64,000 bases of DNA from Agrobacterium tumefaciens (lineage in GTDB: Bacteria > Pseudomonadota > Alphaproteobacteria > Rhizobiales > Rhizobiaceae), in NCBI GenBank assembly GCA_025559845.1, contig CP048469.1:2636001-2700000 (forward strand). The letters are read 5' to 3'. Of the stretch, positions 1 through 8,570 are shown one piece after another. Under the pieces are notes generated by a model that did not search any database, was not told where the DNA came from, and saw only the letters and a program-made list of their open reading frames with translations. How positions within the stretch are numbered: the stretch's first letter is position 1; every line of letters starts with the position of its first letter. A program made the translations under genes and the position numbers.

Positions 1-68
1 TGCTGACGATGTTCGCACAAAAGCAGATCGTGGCAGGCCTCACCGCCGGCGCCGTCAAGGGCGGCTAA
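1..68 (+). CDS. 3' end of a carbohydrate ABC transporter permease (partial)
   Basis: Only the last 21 codons are present, read in the frame starting at base 3 and ending with TAA at 66-68. The visible tail (LTMFAQKQIVAGLTAGAVKG, then G) resembles the conserved C-terminus of MalG/UgpE-type inner-membrane permeases of CUT1 sugar importers. A MalK-type ATPase follows 106 bp downstream on the same strand, which fits one importer operon. The rest of the gene lies outside the window, so substrate and length cannot be judged. Confidence 0.7.
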   Translation, partial: LTMFAQKQIVAGLTAGAVKGG

Positions 69-174
69 GAACACAGTTAGAGCACAGATGCTCTAACCCT
101 TTGTTTTAACGCAATTCCGAACGCAAACCGCGATACGCTTTTGCTCGAATTGCTAAAGTTACGGGATCAAAACG

Positions 175-1236
175 ATGGCACCGGTCAATATCCAGAATGT
201 CCAGAAGCGCTTCGGCTCGGTCAATGTCATCCACGGCATCGACATCGATATCAGAGACGGCGAGTTCGTCGTGCTCGTCGGCCCCTCCGGCTGCGGCAAA
301 TCAACCCTGCTGCGCATGATCGCCGGCCTTGAAGAGGTGAGTGATGGCGAAATCCACATCGGCGCGCGCGAGGTCAGCCACCTGCCCGCCCGCGACCGCG
401 ATATCGCAATGGTGTTCCAGAACTATGCGCTCTATCCGCACATGACCGTCAAGGACAACATGGGCTTCGCACTCAAGCTCAAGAAGGTCGATCAGAAGGA
501 GACAGAAGCCAAGGTCAACAAGGCCGCCGCGATTCTCGGGCTGGACAAGCTGCTCGACCGTTATCCTCGCCAGCTCTCCGGTGGCCAGCGCCAGCGTGTC
601 GCCATGGGCCGCGCTCTGGTGCGCGATCCGCAGGTCTTCCTGTTCGACGAACCGCTTTCCAACCTCGATGCCAAACTGCGCGTCCAGATGCGCGGTGAGA
701 TCAAGGCCATGCATCAGCGGATCGGCACCACCACCATTTACGTTACCCATGACCAGGTTGAAGCCATGACCATGGCCGACAAGATCGTCGTGCTGCACGA
801 TGGCGTTATCGAGCAGATCGGTGCGCCGCTGGAACTCTACGATAACCCCGCCAATCTCTTCGTTGCCGGTTTCATCGGTTCACCGGCCATGAATTTCGTT
901 CGTGGCCGCGTCGAAGAAGGTGTGTTCCGGACGGCCAAGGGTCTTACCCTTCCCTTGCCGGCAACCGCCAACCTCGCAGTGCTTGGTGGTCGGGATCTGG
1001 TTTATGGCGTGCGCCCCGAACATATCCGTGCTTCGTCCGACGGCAGCATCGAGGGCAAGGTTGAGCTGGTGGAAGGCACCGGCTCGGAGATCTACGCCAA
1101 ACTGGATTGCAAGGGCGACGATATCGCCTGCCTGTTCCGTGAACGACTGGATGTGAAGTTCGGCGACACAATCCGTATTGCCATCGACCCTTCCACGGTC
1201 CATCTGTTTGACAGGGAAAGCGGCAAGCGCATCTGA
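175..1236 (+). CDS. ABC transporter ATP-binding protein, MalK/UgpC type
   Basis: 353-residue cytoplasmic ATPase that would energise a CUT1 sugar (or glycerol-phosphate type) importer. Walker A GPSGCGKST lies near residues 38-46, the signature LSGGQRQRVAMGRAL near 135-149 and Walker B VFLFDEPLSNLDAKLR follows. The roughly 110 residues after the ATPase fold have the TOBE/MalK regulatory character (for example YGVRPEHI). Full family length. It follows the tail of a MalG-like permease and precedes a sugar kinase, so a sugar uptake and phosphorylation unit is likely. Substrate cannot be assigned from sequence alone. Confidence 0.93.
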   Translation: MAPVNIQNVQKRFGSVNVIHGIDIDIRDGEFVVLVGPSGCGKSTLLRMIAGLEEVSDGEIHIGAREVSHLPARDRDIAMVFQNYALYPHMTVKDNMGFALKLKKVDQKETEAKVNKAAAILGLDKLLDRYPRQLSGGQRQRVAMGRALVRDPQVFLFDEPLSNLDAKLRVQMRGEIKAMHQRIGTTTIYVTHDQVEAMTMADKIVVLHDGVIEQIGAPLELYDNPANLFVAGFIGSPAMNFVRGRVEEGVFRTAKGLTLPLPATANLAVLGGRDLVYGVRPEHIRASSDGSIEGKVELVEGTGSEIYAKLDCKGDDIACLFRERLDVKFGDTIRIAIDPSTVHLFDRESGKRI

Positions 1237-1301
1237 GCGCTTGCCAGGCATTTTCAGGAAAGGTTTTCCGTGCAGACAATGCGGAAACCAGGCAATCGAG
1301 A

Positions 1302-2276
1302 ATGGTGACGGGCATGAGCAGTGAAGACAACAACAGCAAACACGTGTTGTGCGTTGGAGCCGCCGTGCTCGACACGCTGTTTCGTGTCCGTGATATGCCA
1401 CGCGGTGAAGGAAAGGTGCTTCCCTACGACATGCTGCAGATTGCCGAAGGCATGGCTTCGAGCGCAGCTTACACCGTGCACCGCATGGGTGGCCGTGCCA
1501 GCCTTTGGGGGGCCGTTGGCAATGACGAGACAGGAGAACGCATTCTTCGCGATCTCTCCGAAAGCGGCATCGACACCAGTGGAATGACAACTGCCACCGG
1601 CGCACGCTCGGCGCTTTCCACCATCATCATCGATGATCGCGGTGATCGGCTGATCGTACCTTTTTACGATCAGAAACTGCATGAGACGAAACGCTCCTGT
1701 ACCCCTCAGGACATCGCACCATTCGATGCGGTTCTCGTCGATGTGCGCTGGCCTGAACTGGCGCTCGACGTGCTGACCGTGGCACGCGCACTCGGCAAAC
1801 CGGCCATTCTGGATGGAGACGTTGCGCCCGTGGAAACACTCGAAAGACTGGCACCGGCCGCGACCCACATCATTTTCTCGGAACCGGCAGCCGCAAGCCT
1901 GACCGAGACGAACGACGTACCGGCCATGCTGCCGCTTCTGCATGCCCGTTATCCGCAAACCTTTATCGCCGTCACCGCCGGTCCGGCCGGCTGCTGGTGG
2001 ACAGAACCCAACGATCCGACGGTTCATTTTCAGTCGACCATGGCGATCGATGCGGTCGACACGCTGGCAGCGGGAGATGTCTTTCACGGCACTTTCGCAC
2101 TTACCATCGCCGAAGGGATCGAAAGCCGCGCGGCGATACAACTCTCCTCCGTGGCTGCCGCACTGAAATGCATGGTTTTTGGAGGGCGAACCGGAACCCC
2201 CAGCCGGAGCGAGGCGGAAGCGGCTTTGGAACAGTGGCTGGCAAGCACGGAACAGGCTCACCTGCGCGCCTCCTGA
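1302..2276 (+). CDS. PfkB-family carbohydrate kinase
   Basis: 324-residue ribokinase-fold sugar kinase. The N-terminus has the PfkB pattern (LCVGAAVLDTLFRV, then GGRASLWGAVGNDETG) and the C-terminal signature DTLAAGDVFHGTFAL carries the catalytic Asp and anion-hole glycine. The second glycine of the usual DTxGAGD is Ala here. It probably phosphorylates the sugar brought in by the upstream ABC system. The second signature resembles sulfofructose-kinase/KHK-like members, but the substrate is unknown. An in-frame ATG at 1314 (MSSEDNN) is an alternative start. Confidence 0.88.
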   Translation: MVTGMSSEDNNSKHVLCVGAAVLDTLFRVRDMPRGEGKVLPYDMLQIAEGMASSAAYTVHRMGGRASLWGAVGNDETGERILRDLSESGIDTSGMTTATGARSALSTIIIDDRGDRLIVPFYDQKLHETKRSCTPQDIAPFDAVLVDVRWPELALDVLTVARALGKPAILDGDVAPVETLERLAPAATHIIFSEPAAASLTETNDVPAMLPLLHARYPQTFIAVTAGPAGCWWTEPNDPTVHFQSTMAIDAVDTLAAGDVFHGTFALTIAEGIESRAAIQLSSVAAALKCMVFGGRTGTPSRSEAEAALEQWLASTEQAHLRAS

Positions 2277-2432
2277 TCGGCTCGGCGAACCCGGCAACGG
2301 CATACGCCGTGAGCATAAAACTATTCCATTTTTGCGATGCCGTTTCGTGGTGAACTAGGCTAACGTCCGGTCGTACAAAGCTTTTTCGAAAGTGTTGCAC
2401 GCACCCTTCCTGCCGACATCACGAGCCTCGAC

Positions 2433-3491
2433 ATGCCTGAAAGCAACCGCCCCAGACTTCGCGATATCGGTTTCAAGCCGGGCCATTTCGCCACGGGTCC
2501 GATGAATGCCATCACGGATGTCGCAGATGTTCGCATCGGACATGTAACAATCATTGAGGGCGAGACGATCCGCACGGGTGCCACTGCGATCCTCCCACAT
2601 GGCGGAAATCTGTTCCAGGACAAGGTCCCTGCCGCACTTGGCGTTTACAACGGATTCGGCAAGTTCGCAGGCGCAACACAGATCGAGGAACTGGGCGAGC
2701 TCGAAACGCCCGTTGTCCTGACCAATACACTCGCAACCGGCAGAGCCATTGAGGCGATCAATCGATATACGCTTGCCCAACCAGGCAACGAGAAGGTCGT
2801 TTCGCTCAACGCCGTCGTCGGTGAAACCAACGATTCCCGCCTGAACGACATTCGTGCCGGCCGTCCGACCACTGAGGAAGTGACCAAGGCACTCGAAAAC
2901 GCCGTCACCGGACCTGTCGTGGAAGGCAGCATCGGTGCGGGCACAGGCACGGTTGCCTTCGGCATGAAGGGCGGAATTGGCACAGCTTCGCGCATCGTGC
3001 CGATTGCAGGAAAAAACTACAGCCTGGGTGTGCTGGTTCAATCCAACTATGGCGGCCACCTTATTGTCTGCGGCAAGCCTTATCTGTCTCCCGAACACAA
3101 GGACAAGGATGGCTCCATCGTCATTGTCCTGGCAACCGATGCACCCCTCTCGTCGCGTAATCTCAAGCGTTTGGCGGCCAGAAGTTTCGGTGGACTGGCG
3201 CGCACCGGCGCAGCGCTCAGCAATGGCTCGGGCGACTACGCGCTGGCATTTTCGACAGCCGAGGCTGTTCGCCGCACGCCAGCCCGCCGCAAGTCTGTGG
3301 CCGATTATCCGGACCTTTCCAATGACGTGATTTCGCCGCTCTTCGAAGCCGCCATCGAGGTGACGGAGGAAGCAATCCTCAACTCGATGTGTTCGGCAAC
3401 CACGACGACAGGGATCAATGCCGCAACCGGAAAGCCATCCACAATCGACGCCATTTCCATCGAAACACTTTCCACCCTTCTTTCAGACTGA
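2433..3491 (+). CDS. P1-family aminopeptidase (DmpA / L-aminopeptidase D-esterase type)
   Basis: 352-residue N-terminal-nucleophile hydrolase of the DmpA family, which cleaves N-terminal residues from peptides and D-amino-acid amides or esters. The N-terminus RLRDIGFKPGHFATGPMNAI with ITDVADVRIGHV is the family hallmark. NGSGDYALAF near residues 264-273 is the self-processing site, with predicted cleavage between G265 and S266 exposing the catalytic Ser. No signal peptide, so cytoplasmic. It sits 20 bp before a D-amino-acid-aminotransferase-like gene and next to a peptide importer and a D-aminopeptidase-like gene, supporting a role in degrading imported peptides. Confidence 0.9.
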   Translation: MPESNRPRLRDIGFKPGHFATGPMNAITDVADVRIGHVTIIEGETIRTGATAILPHGGNLFQDKVPAALGVYNGFGKFAGATQIEELGELETPVVLTNTLATGRAIEAINRYTLAQPGNEKVVSLNAVVGETNDSRLNDIRAGRPTTEEVTKALENAVTGPVVEGSIGAGTGTVAFGMKGGIGTASRIVPIAGKNYSLGVLVQSNYGGHLIVCGKPYLSPEHKDKDGSIVIVLATDAPLSSRNLKRLAARSFGGLARTGAALSNGSGDYALAFSTAEAVRRTPARRKSVADYPDLSNDVISPLFEAAIEVTEEAILNSMCSATTTTGINAATGKPSTIDAISIETLSTLLSD

Positions 3492-3511
3492 CTTTTCCAG
3501 ACGGAGTTTTC

Positions 3512-4378
3512 ATGACATCCCCCACCGGTCGTATCGTTTACTTCAATGGTGCATTTCTGCCTGAGGCAGAAGCGCACCTGTCCATCTTCGACCGCGGCTT
3601 TCTGTTCGGCGACGGCATTTACGAGGTTACCTCGGTTCTCGAAGGCAAGCTGATCGACAGCGATCTGCACATGGCTCGACTGGAACGCAGCGCCCGTGAG
3701 ATCGACGTTGCGCTGCCGGTCACGACGCAGGAAATCGTTGAGGCCGAGAAGCGGCTGGTTGCTGAAAACAACATCACCGAAGGTCTGATCTACCTGCAAC
3801 TGACGCGCGGTGCGGAAGACCGCAACTTCCTCTTTTCAGCGGATCTCAAGCCGACGCTGGTCATGTTCACACAGGCCAAGAAACTGCTTGGAACCGGCGC
3901 TGAGGAAAAGGGAATCGCGGTCAAATCCGTGCCTGACCAGCGTTGGGAACGTCGCGACATCAAGACCGTGTGTCTCCTGCCGCAGGTCATGGCAAAGCGT
4001 ATCGCCAAGGCGGAAGGCTGCGATGAAGCCTGGATGATCGAAGACGGTTTCGTAACCGAAGGCGCGTCCTCTACCGCTTACATTATCACCGGCGACCGCA
4101 AGATCGTTACGCGCGGCAACAGCAACAAAACCCTGCCGGGATGCACACGCCTTGCCGCACTTCGTCTGGCTCAGGAAGAAGGCTATACCCTTGAGGAACG
4201 CCCCTTCACGCTGGAAGAAGCGCTCAACGCCGATGAAGCATGCCTGAGCAGCGCCTCGAACTTCGTTGTTTCCGTAACGAAAATCGACGGCAAGGCTGTT
4301 GGCACTGGCAAGCCCGGCCCGATGGTTCAGCGCCTGCGTGATCTCTATCTCGAGAACGCCCGCCGTACGGCAATCTGA
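3512..4378 (+). CDS. class IV PLP aminotransferase, D-amino-acid transaminase-like
   Basis: 288-residue branched-chain/D-amino-acid aminotransferase fold. The PLP lysine is K151 in RRDIKTVCLLPQVMAK, followed by the fold-type IV motif EDGFVTEGASSTAYI and the phosphate-binding loop LPGCTR. I chose the ATG at 3512 because homologues begin with a short GRIVYFNGAF segment; an upstream extension would run into the preceding gene. Known family members interconvert D-Ala and D-Glu. Located 20 bp after the DmpA-like gene, so probably cotranscribed. A 4-amino-4-deoxychorismate lyase or BCAT role cannot be excluded. Confidence 0.87.
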   Translation: MTSPTGRIVYFNGAFLPEAEAHLSIFDRGFLFGDGIYEVTSVLEGKLIDSDLHMARLERSAREIDVALPVTTQEIVEAEKRLVAENNITEGLIYLQLTRGAEDRNFLFSADLKPTLVMFTQAKKLLGTGAEEKGIAVKSVPDQRWERRDIKTVCLLPQVMAKRIAKAEGCDEAWMIEDGFVTEGASSTAYIITGDRKIVTRGNSNKTLPGCTRLAALRLAQEEGYTLEERPFTLEEALNADEACLSSASNFVVSVTKIDGKAVGTGKPGPMVQRLRDLYLENARRTAI

Positions 4379-4387
4379 TATACGCAA

Positions 4388-4428
4388 ATCGGACCGAAAC
4401 GCTCGAGGCTGTTTCGGTCCGATGTTTG
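4388..4428. terminator. bidirectional hairpin terminator between aminotransferase and lysR
   Basis: A perfect 13-bp inverted repeat (ATCGGACCGAAAC at 4388-4400 and its complement at 4411-4423) encloses a 10-nt loop. It lies just after the aminotransferase stop and before the end of the convergent lysR gene. The T-tract is short (GTTTGA), so termination strength is uncertain. Confidence 0.7.
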
Positions 4429-4467
4429 ATCTCGACAGTAAGCACGCGCTCTAAAATCGAGACACGT

Positions 4468-5361
4468 CTAATCGGCAACGGCCCAGATGCGTTCGACGAT
4501 CGGACGGCGATTTTCTCTGGAACGATAAAGCCGGATATCAACGCGAATATCCCAGCTTTCATCGGCAGCACGCACGAGAACGCCACTCTCCAATTCCTGC
4601 CGCATCAGGCTTTCCGGAACCCAGGTCACGCCCCAGCCGGCCATTGCCATGGCTTTCAGACCCACCGACATGCTGCCCTCATGCACACGCTCGAATTTCG
4701 GCAGGCGCGCGCTCAACAGGTCATGCAACAGCGGCCCGAAAAACGATGCCTTTTCATAGTCCAGATAGGCAAAAGGCTGCGTTTCAGCGGTATCGATACG
4801 GTGGAGTGGCAGCCCCTTCGCATCGGGCGCAGATACCGGGATGATGTTTTCATTGCCGAGCACCCGAAACTCAAACATCTGCGCGTCGAGCATGACGGGT
4901 ACTTCATGATGCGCGTAGGTCAGCAGGAAGTCACTGTGACCATCCACCAGTGAATTGAGGTTTTCTTCCATGCTGCCGGAATCCGGTCGCAATGCGGAGA
5001 ACAGCGGCCCTACCTGATCGTTCACCCGCTTCAGCCAATCGGGGAAAAACGTAAAGGAAAGTGTGTGCAGCGCAGTCAACCGCACCGTTTTGGCATCGGC
5101 ACCGTCTTCCTGCAGCAAGGTACGACGAGCATGGTAGAGCTGCTTCAGCGTCTCCTGCGCGACGGGCACAAATTTCACACCCGCTTCAGTCAGTCGTGAC
5201 GGATAGGAGGCACGATCGACCAGCGTCGCGCCAACCCATGCCTCAAGCTGCTTGATGCGGCGGCTGAAAGCCGATTGCGTTACGTGACGCTCGTCGGCCG
5301 CCTTCGAAAAGTTCAACGTTCCGGCAAGCGCCAGGAAATCCTCAAGCCATTTGACTTCCAA
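4468..5361 (-). CDS. LysR-family transcriptional regulator, YjiE/HypT-like N-terminus
   Basis: About 297 residues. The winged helix-turn-helix is clear (WLEDFLALAGTLNFSKAADE, VTQSAFSRRIKQLE), followed by a substrate-binding-like effector domain. I prefer the TTG at 5359-5361 because the protein then begins EVKWLEDF, the usual LysR distance to the helix-turn-helix; a longer reading from 5415 adds an unconserved tail. The domain resembles E. coli YjiE/HypT. It lies downstream of the D-aminopeptidase-like gene on the same strand and is a candidate regulator of this peptide cluster. Confidence 0.88.
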   Translation of the reverse strand: MEVKWLEDFLALAGTLNFSKAADERHVTQSAFSRRIKQLEAWVGATLVDRASYPSRLTEAGVKFVPVAQETLKQLYHARRTLLQEDGADAKTVRLTALHTLSFTFFPDWLKRVNDQVGPLFSALRPDSGSMEENLNSLVDGHSDFLLTYAHHEVPVMLDAQMFEFRVLGNENIIPVSAPDAKGLPLHRIDTAETQPFAYLDYEKASFFGPLLHDLLSARLPKFERVHEGSMSVGLKAMAMAGWGVTWVPESLMRQELESGVLVRAADESWDIRVDIRLYRSRENRRPIVERIWAVAD

Positions 5362-5450
5362 CGGCCTATTCTCCCAACAAAGATAACTGCCCGGTCTCCA
5401 TGCGAAGACCGGCATTTATTAGGATCATTCCGGCCGCTTTGAAATCCCTT

Positions 5451-6962
5451 TTAGGAGATGCGCGAATATTCGATCATTCGCGCCCGGCTCGAAACGAGTT
5501 CAATGCGATTGTCATCAAGCCGGTTCAGGCAGATCCGCTTCGTCCACGGACCGTCAACCAGTGTGAAGAGGAAACGGCCATTGCCGAGCGCCATCAACGG
5601 CATCGACCGGCGGGTCGGGCCGACACCCATCGTCAAAACCGCACCGGAAATTTCAAACTCCGCGCCTTCACTCGACGACCAGCGACCGGAGAGCGCCTGT
5701 GGCACCGGATGGTTTTCGACCGGCACAAACCGCCGTGGGGCGTGGCCAGCCTCACCAACAATGGCATCGCCTTCCTGTCTCAGCCGCATCGGGGACGATG
5801 CGGAGCGGGACGAGACCCAGCCATCACCATCGTCATAGAGTGTGTCGTCGCCGTCGATGAAGGTTGAGGTGCTTCCCTTGACTTCAAGCCACCAGGGACC
5901 GTTGTCCGTGACATACATACCGTCCGGCAAAGTGCTGGAGGCAACCGGCAAGGGTAGTCCTGTCAACGCCGCCATGCTCTCCAGCGCAATCTTGAAACCG
6001 TTGGTATCCTCGCGATTGGAGACAACCACAAAACCTGTCCCATTGTCCGGATCGAGCAGGAAATAAGTTTTGTAGCCAGGATGCGATCCACCGTGACCAA
6101 CGAAACGTCGTTCACCCAGATGCGACCAGCGCAGGCCGAGACCGTACTCGCTCATGCGGCCATCCGCCAAAGAGCGCTCCGCAGAAAGCTGGCTCAGAAC
6201 ATTGTCAAAGCTACCCTCACCGCGCATCAAACCCTGCAGCCAGCGGGTCAGGGCGTCCGCGCTTCCGGCGAGGCTGCCTGATGCGGAAATATGCAGGCCA
6301 GCGGCCGAAAGCTGCCAGCCGGTCTCGCCCTTCCAGTAACCGGGCACAAGACCATTGACGGGGTCGTTCCAGACGTCTGGCGCCTTCAGGAAGGTGTCGA
6401 AGGGTGCAGCAATCTGTTCCTGTACGAAATCATCGAAACGGAAACCATTTCGCTCCAGGGCTGCCTCAACGAGGCGATACCCGGTGTTGGAATAGGATAC
6501 CTCGCTGCCAGCCGCAAAGTTAAGACGTGTGAGGCGCGACAGATATTCCAGAAGCGGACCCGCCTTGGTTTCGGTAAAGACGGACAGGCCGAGAAGCGAG
6601 AGGCATTCACGGGTATCCGGCAGACCGCCGCTCATGTCCAGCGCTTGCCCCACCGTCACATCACTGAGCGGGGATTGCAGTTCCGGCAGATGCTTTCCGA
6701 GAGGATCGTCAAGGCCGATCAGATCGGAATGCGCCAGCACCATGGCGCAGAAAACGTGCTTGGTAACGGATGCGTAACGCACCACGCTTTGCGGCGTGAA
6801 GGGCGCGAAGGTCGAAAGGCTCTCGACACCACCCGAATGGGCAAAGCGGATACCCTGCAGATCAAAGCCGATGACCGCACCGCCGGGCTCGTTGCCTGCC
6901 CATTGCGATACAAAACCCTGTGCGATTGTGGACGCGCCGTTCCAGTCGAATTGCTGTGACAT
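5451..6962 (-). CDS. serine hydrolase, D-aminopeptidase (DAP)-like, beta-lactamase fold
   Basis: 503 residues, matching the size of the penicillin-recognising D-aminopeptidase of Ochrobactrum. The class C beta-lactamase motifs are present: SVTK (nucleophile and general base), YSNTGY and HGGSHPG. About 150 residues beyond the catalytic domain look like the two beta-barrel domains of DAP (repeated blocks around SGRWSSSEGAEFEIS). No signal peptide. It is the last gene before lysR, after the peptide ABC operon, and would release D-Ala or similar residues from imported peptides. Other esterase/EstB-like roles are possible. Confidence 0.85.
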   Translation of the reverse strand: MSQQFDWNGASTIAQGFVSQWAGNEPGGAVIGFDLQGIRFAHSGGVESLSTFAPFTPQSVVRYASVTKHVFCAMVLAHSDLIGLDDPLGKHLPELQSPLSDVTVGQALDMSGGLPDTRECLSLLGLSVFTETKAGPLLEYLSRLTRLNFAAGSEVSYSNTGYRLVEAALERNGFRFDDFVQEQIAAPFDTFLKAPDVWNDPVNGLVPGYWKGETGWQLSAAGLHISASGSLAGSADALTRWLQGLMRGEGSFDNVLSQLSAERSLADGRMSEYGLGLRWSHLGERRFVGHGGSHPGYKTYFLLDPDNGTGFVVVSNREDTNGFKIALESMAALTGLPLPVASSTLPDGMYVTDNGPWWLEVKGSTSTFIDGDDTLYDDGDGWVSSRSASSPMRLRQEGDAIVGEAGHAPRRFVPVENHPVPQALSGRWSSSEGAEFEISGAVLTMGVGPTRRSMPLMALGNGRFLFTLVDGPWTKRICLNRLDDNRIELVSSRARMIEYSRIS

Positions 6963-6981
6963 GTTTCCGTCTCGTATTTCC

Positions 6982-7010
6982 GAAAAAAGAAAGCCGGCAT
7001 CAAGCCGGCT
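6982..7010 (-). terminator. Rho-independent terminator/attenuator at the end of the peptide ABC operon
   Basis: On the minus strand a 7-bp stem AGCCGGC/GCCGGCT with a 5-nt loop spans 6992-7010, followed by a T-rich tract (TTCTTTTTT). The hairpin overlaps the stop codon of the last ATPase gene and precedes the D-aminopeptidase-like gene by about 20 nt, so that gene would be reached only by read-through or its own promoter. Confidence 0.7.
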
Positions 7011-7740
7011 CTTCCAATCTTATGCTGAGGCTGCGCAATTCAGCCGTATGCTCATGTTTCGTCCGGCCTTCACGCAGATCTTCCGCGCTCAACTGCTCCA
7101 CCATCTCGCCGTTCAGCATCACACCCACCTGCGGGCAAAGATGCGCGATAACCGCGAGATTGTGGCTGACGAGGATATAGGTGAGGTTTCTCGCCGCACG
7201 CAGATCCGACAGCAGGTTGAGGATTTCCGCCTGCACCGAAACGTCGAGCGCCGATGTTGGTTCATCGAGCAGCAGAACCTCGGGATCAGCGATCAGCGCG
7301 CGGGCAATCGCGACACGCTGACGCTGGCCACCGGAAAGCTGGTGCGGAAAGCGGAAACGTACGGCCTGCGGCAAAGCCACGTCCGACAAGGCTTGCTGGA
7401 TGCGCTTTTCGATATTGTCCATGCCGTGAACCAGCGGAAGCTCGCTCAGGATACGGTCAATGGTCTGGCGCGGATGCAACGAACCATAGGGGTCCTGGAA
7501 CACCATCTGCACCTGCCGGAAAAATTCCGGCGTGCGCTTCAACGGTGCATCCTTGCCGCCGAAGGCGATACGACCTTCCCAGCTTTCATTCAGACCCGCC
7601 ATGGCACGCAGGATCGTGGACTTGCCCGAGCCGCTCTCACCGACGATGCCAAAGCTGCCGCCCTTTTCCACGGAAAAGGAAACGCCCTTCACCACTTCGC
7701 GGTCGCCGAACTTGATACGCAGTTTTTCGACATCAATCAT
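7000..7740 (-). CDS. peptide ABC transporter ATP-binding protein (DppF/OppF type)
   Basis: 246 residues from the ATG at 7738-7740, which overlaps the upstream stop as ATGA. Walker A GESGSGKS, signature LSGGQRQRVAIARAL and Walker B VLLLDEPTSALD are intact. With its DppD-type neighbour it forms the ATPase pair of a dipeptide/oligopeptide importer. Unlike many DppF proteins it lacks a long C-terminal oligopeptide-transporter extension. A terminator hairpin overlaps its stop codon. Confidence 0.9.
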   Translation of the reverse strand: MIDVEKLRIKFGDREVVKGVSFSVEKGGSFGIVGESGSGKSTILRAMAGLNESWEGRIAFGGKDAPLKRTPEFFRQVQMVFQDPYGSLHPRQTIDRILSELPLVHGMDNIEKRIQQALSDVALPQAVRFRFPHQLSGGQRQRVAIARALIADPEVLLLDEPTSALDVSVQAEILNLLSDLRAARNLTYILVSHNLAVIAHLCPQVGVMLNGEMVEQLSAEDLREGRTKHEHTAELRSLSIRLEEPA

Positions 7741-8567
7741 TGGCTGGACCACGCTGCATCACGGTTGAGAACGGGAAGACGCTCGCGCGGATGCGTCAGC
7801 GAGGGAATGCAGTTCAACAGACCCTTTGTGTAGGGATGTTCGGCCTTCAGAAGTTCCGAAGCCTTCAACTCCTCCATCACGCGGCCGGAATACATCACCG
7901 CAACACGGTCGCAAAAATGCGAGACGAGCGGCAGGTCATGGCTGATGAGGATGAGGCCCATGCCGCGTTCCGACACCAGTTCCTCGATCAGACGCAGAAT
8001 TTCCGCCTGTACCGTGGCGTCGAGTGCACTGGTCGGCTCGTCGGCGATCAGAAGCTCCGGATCGGGCGCCAGCATCATGGCGATCATGACGCGCTGGCCC
8101 ATGCCACCGGAGACTTCATGCGCGTAGGAACCGGCGACCTGACGCGGATTGCGGATCTTCACCTGATCCAGAAGCCCGATCGCCGCTTCCATCGCCGCAC
8201 GCTTGCTGCCACCCTTATGGGTCCGCCAGGCTTCAGCAACCTGAGTGCCGATCGTCTTGACCGGATTGAGCGAATATTTCGGGTCCTGCAGAATGAAGCC
8301 TGCGCGCTTGCCGCGGATCTGGCGCATCTGCTTTTCGCTGGCCGACAAAACGTCGATACCATCGAAGGAAAGGTTGTCCGCCTTGATATCGGCAATTGGT
8401 GGCAAAAGCTTCATCAGCGCCCGTGCCGTCAAGCTTTTGCCGGAACCGGATTCGCCGACGATGCCGAGCTTTTCCGTGCCGAGTTTCATGGACACACCGC
8501 GCACCGCCTCGAAGCGACTGGTGCGGGTCTGAAACGCGATTTTCAGGTTTTCAATTTCGACCAGCAT
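7737..8567 (-). CDS. peptide ABC transporter ATP-binding protein (DppD/OppD type)
   Basis: 276-residue ATPase. Walker A GESGSGKSLTARALMKL, a variant signature VSGGMGQRVMIAMML and Walker B LLIADEPTSALD are visible, and a typical DppD tail with HPYTKGLLNCIPSL is present. It lies 3 bp after the DppC-type permease gene and overlaps the next ATPase by 4 bp, so the pair is translationally coupled. Confidence 0.9.
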   Translation of the reverse strand: MLVEIENLKIAFQTRTSRFEAVRGVSMKLGTEKLGIVGESGSGKSLTARALMKLLPPIADIKADNLSFDGIDVLSASEKQMRQIRGKRAGFILQDPKYSLNPVKTIGTQVAEAWRTHKGGSKRAAMEAAIGLLDQVKIRNPRQVAGSYAHEVSGGMGQRVMIAMMLAPDPELLIADEPTSALDATVQAEILRLIEELVSERGMGLILISHDLPLVSHFCDRVAVMYSGRVMEELKASELLKAEHPYTKGLLNCIPSLTHPRERLPVLNRDAAWSSQ

Positions 8568-8570
8568 GGC

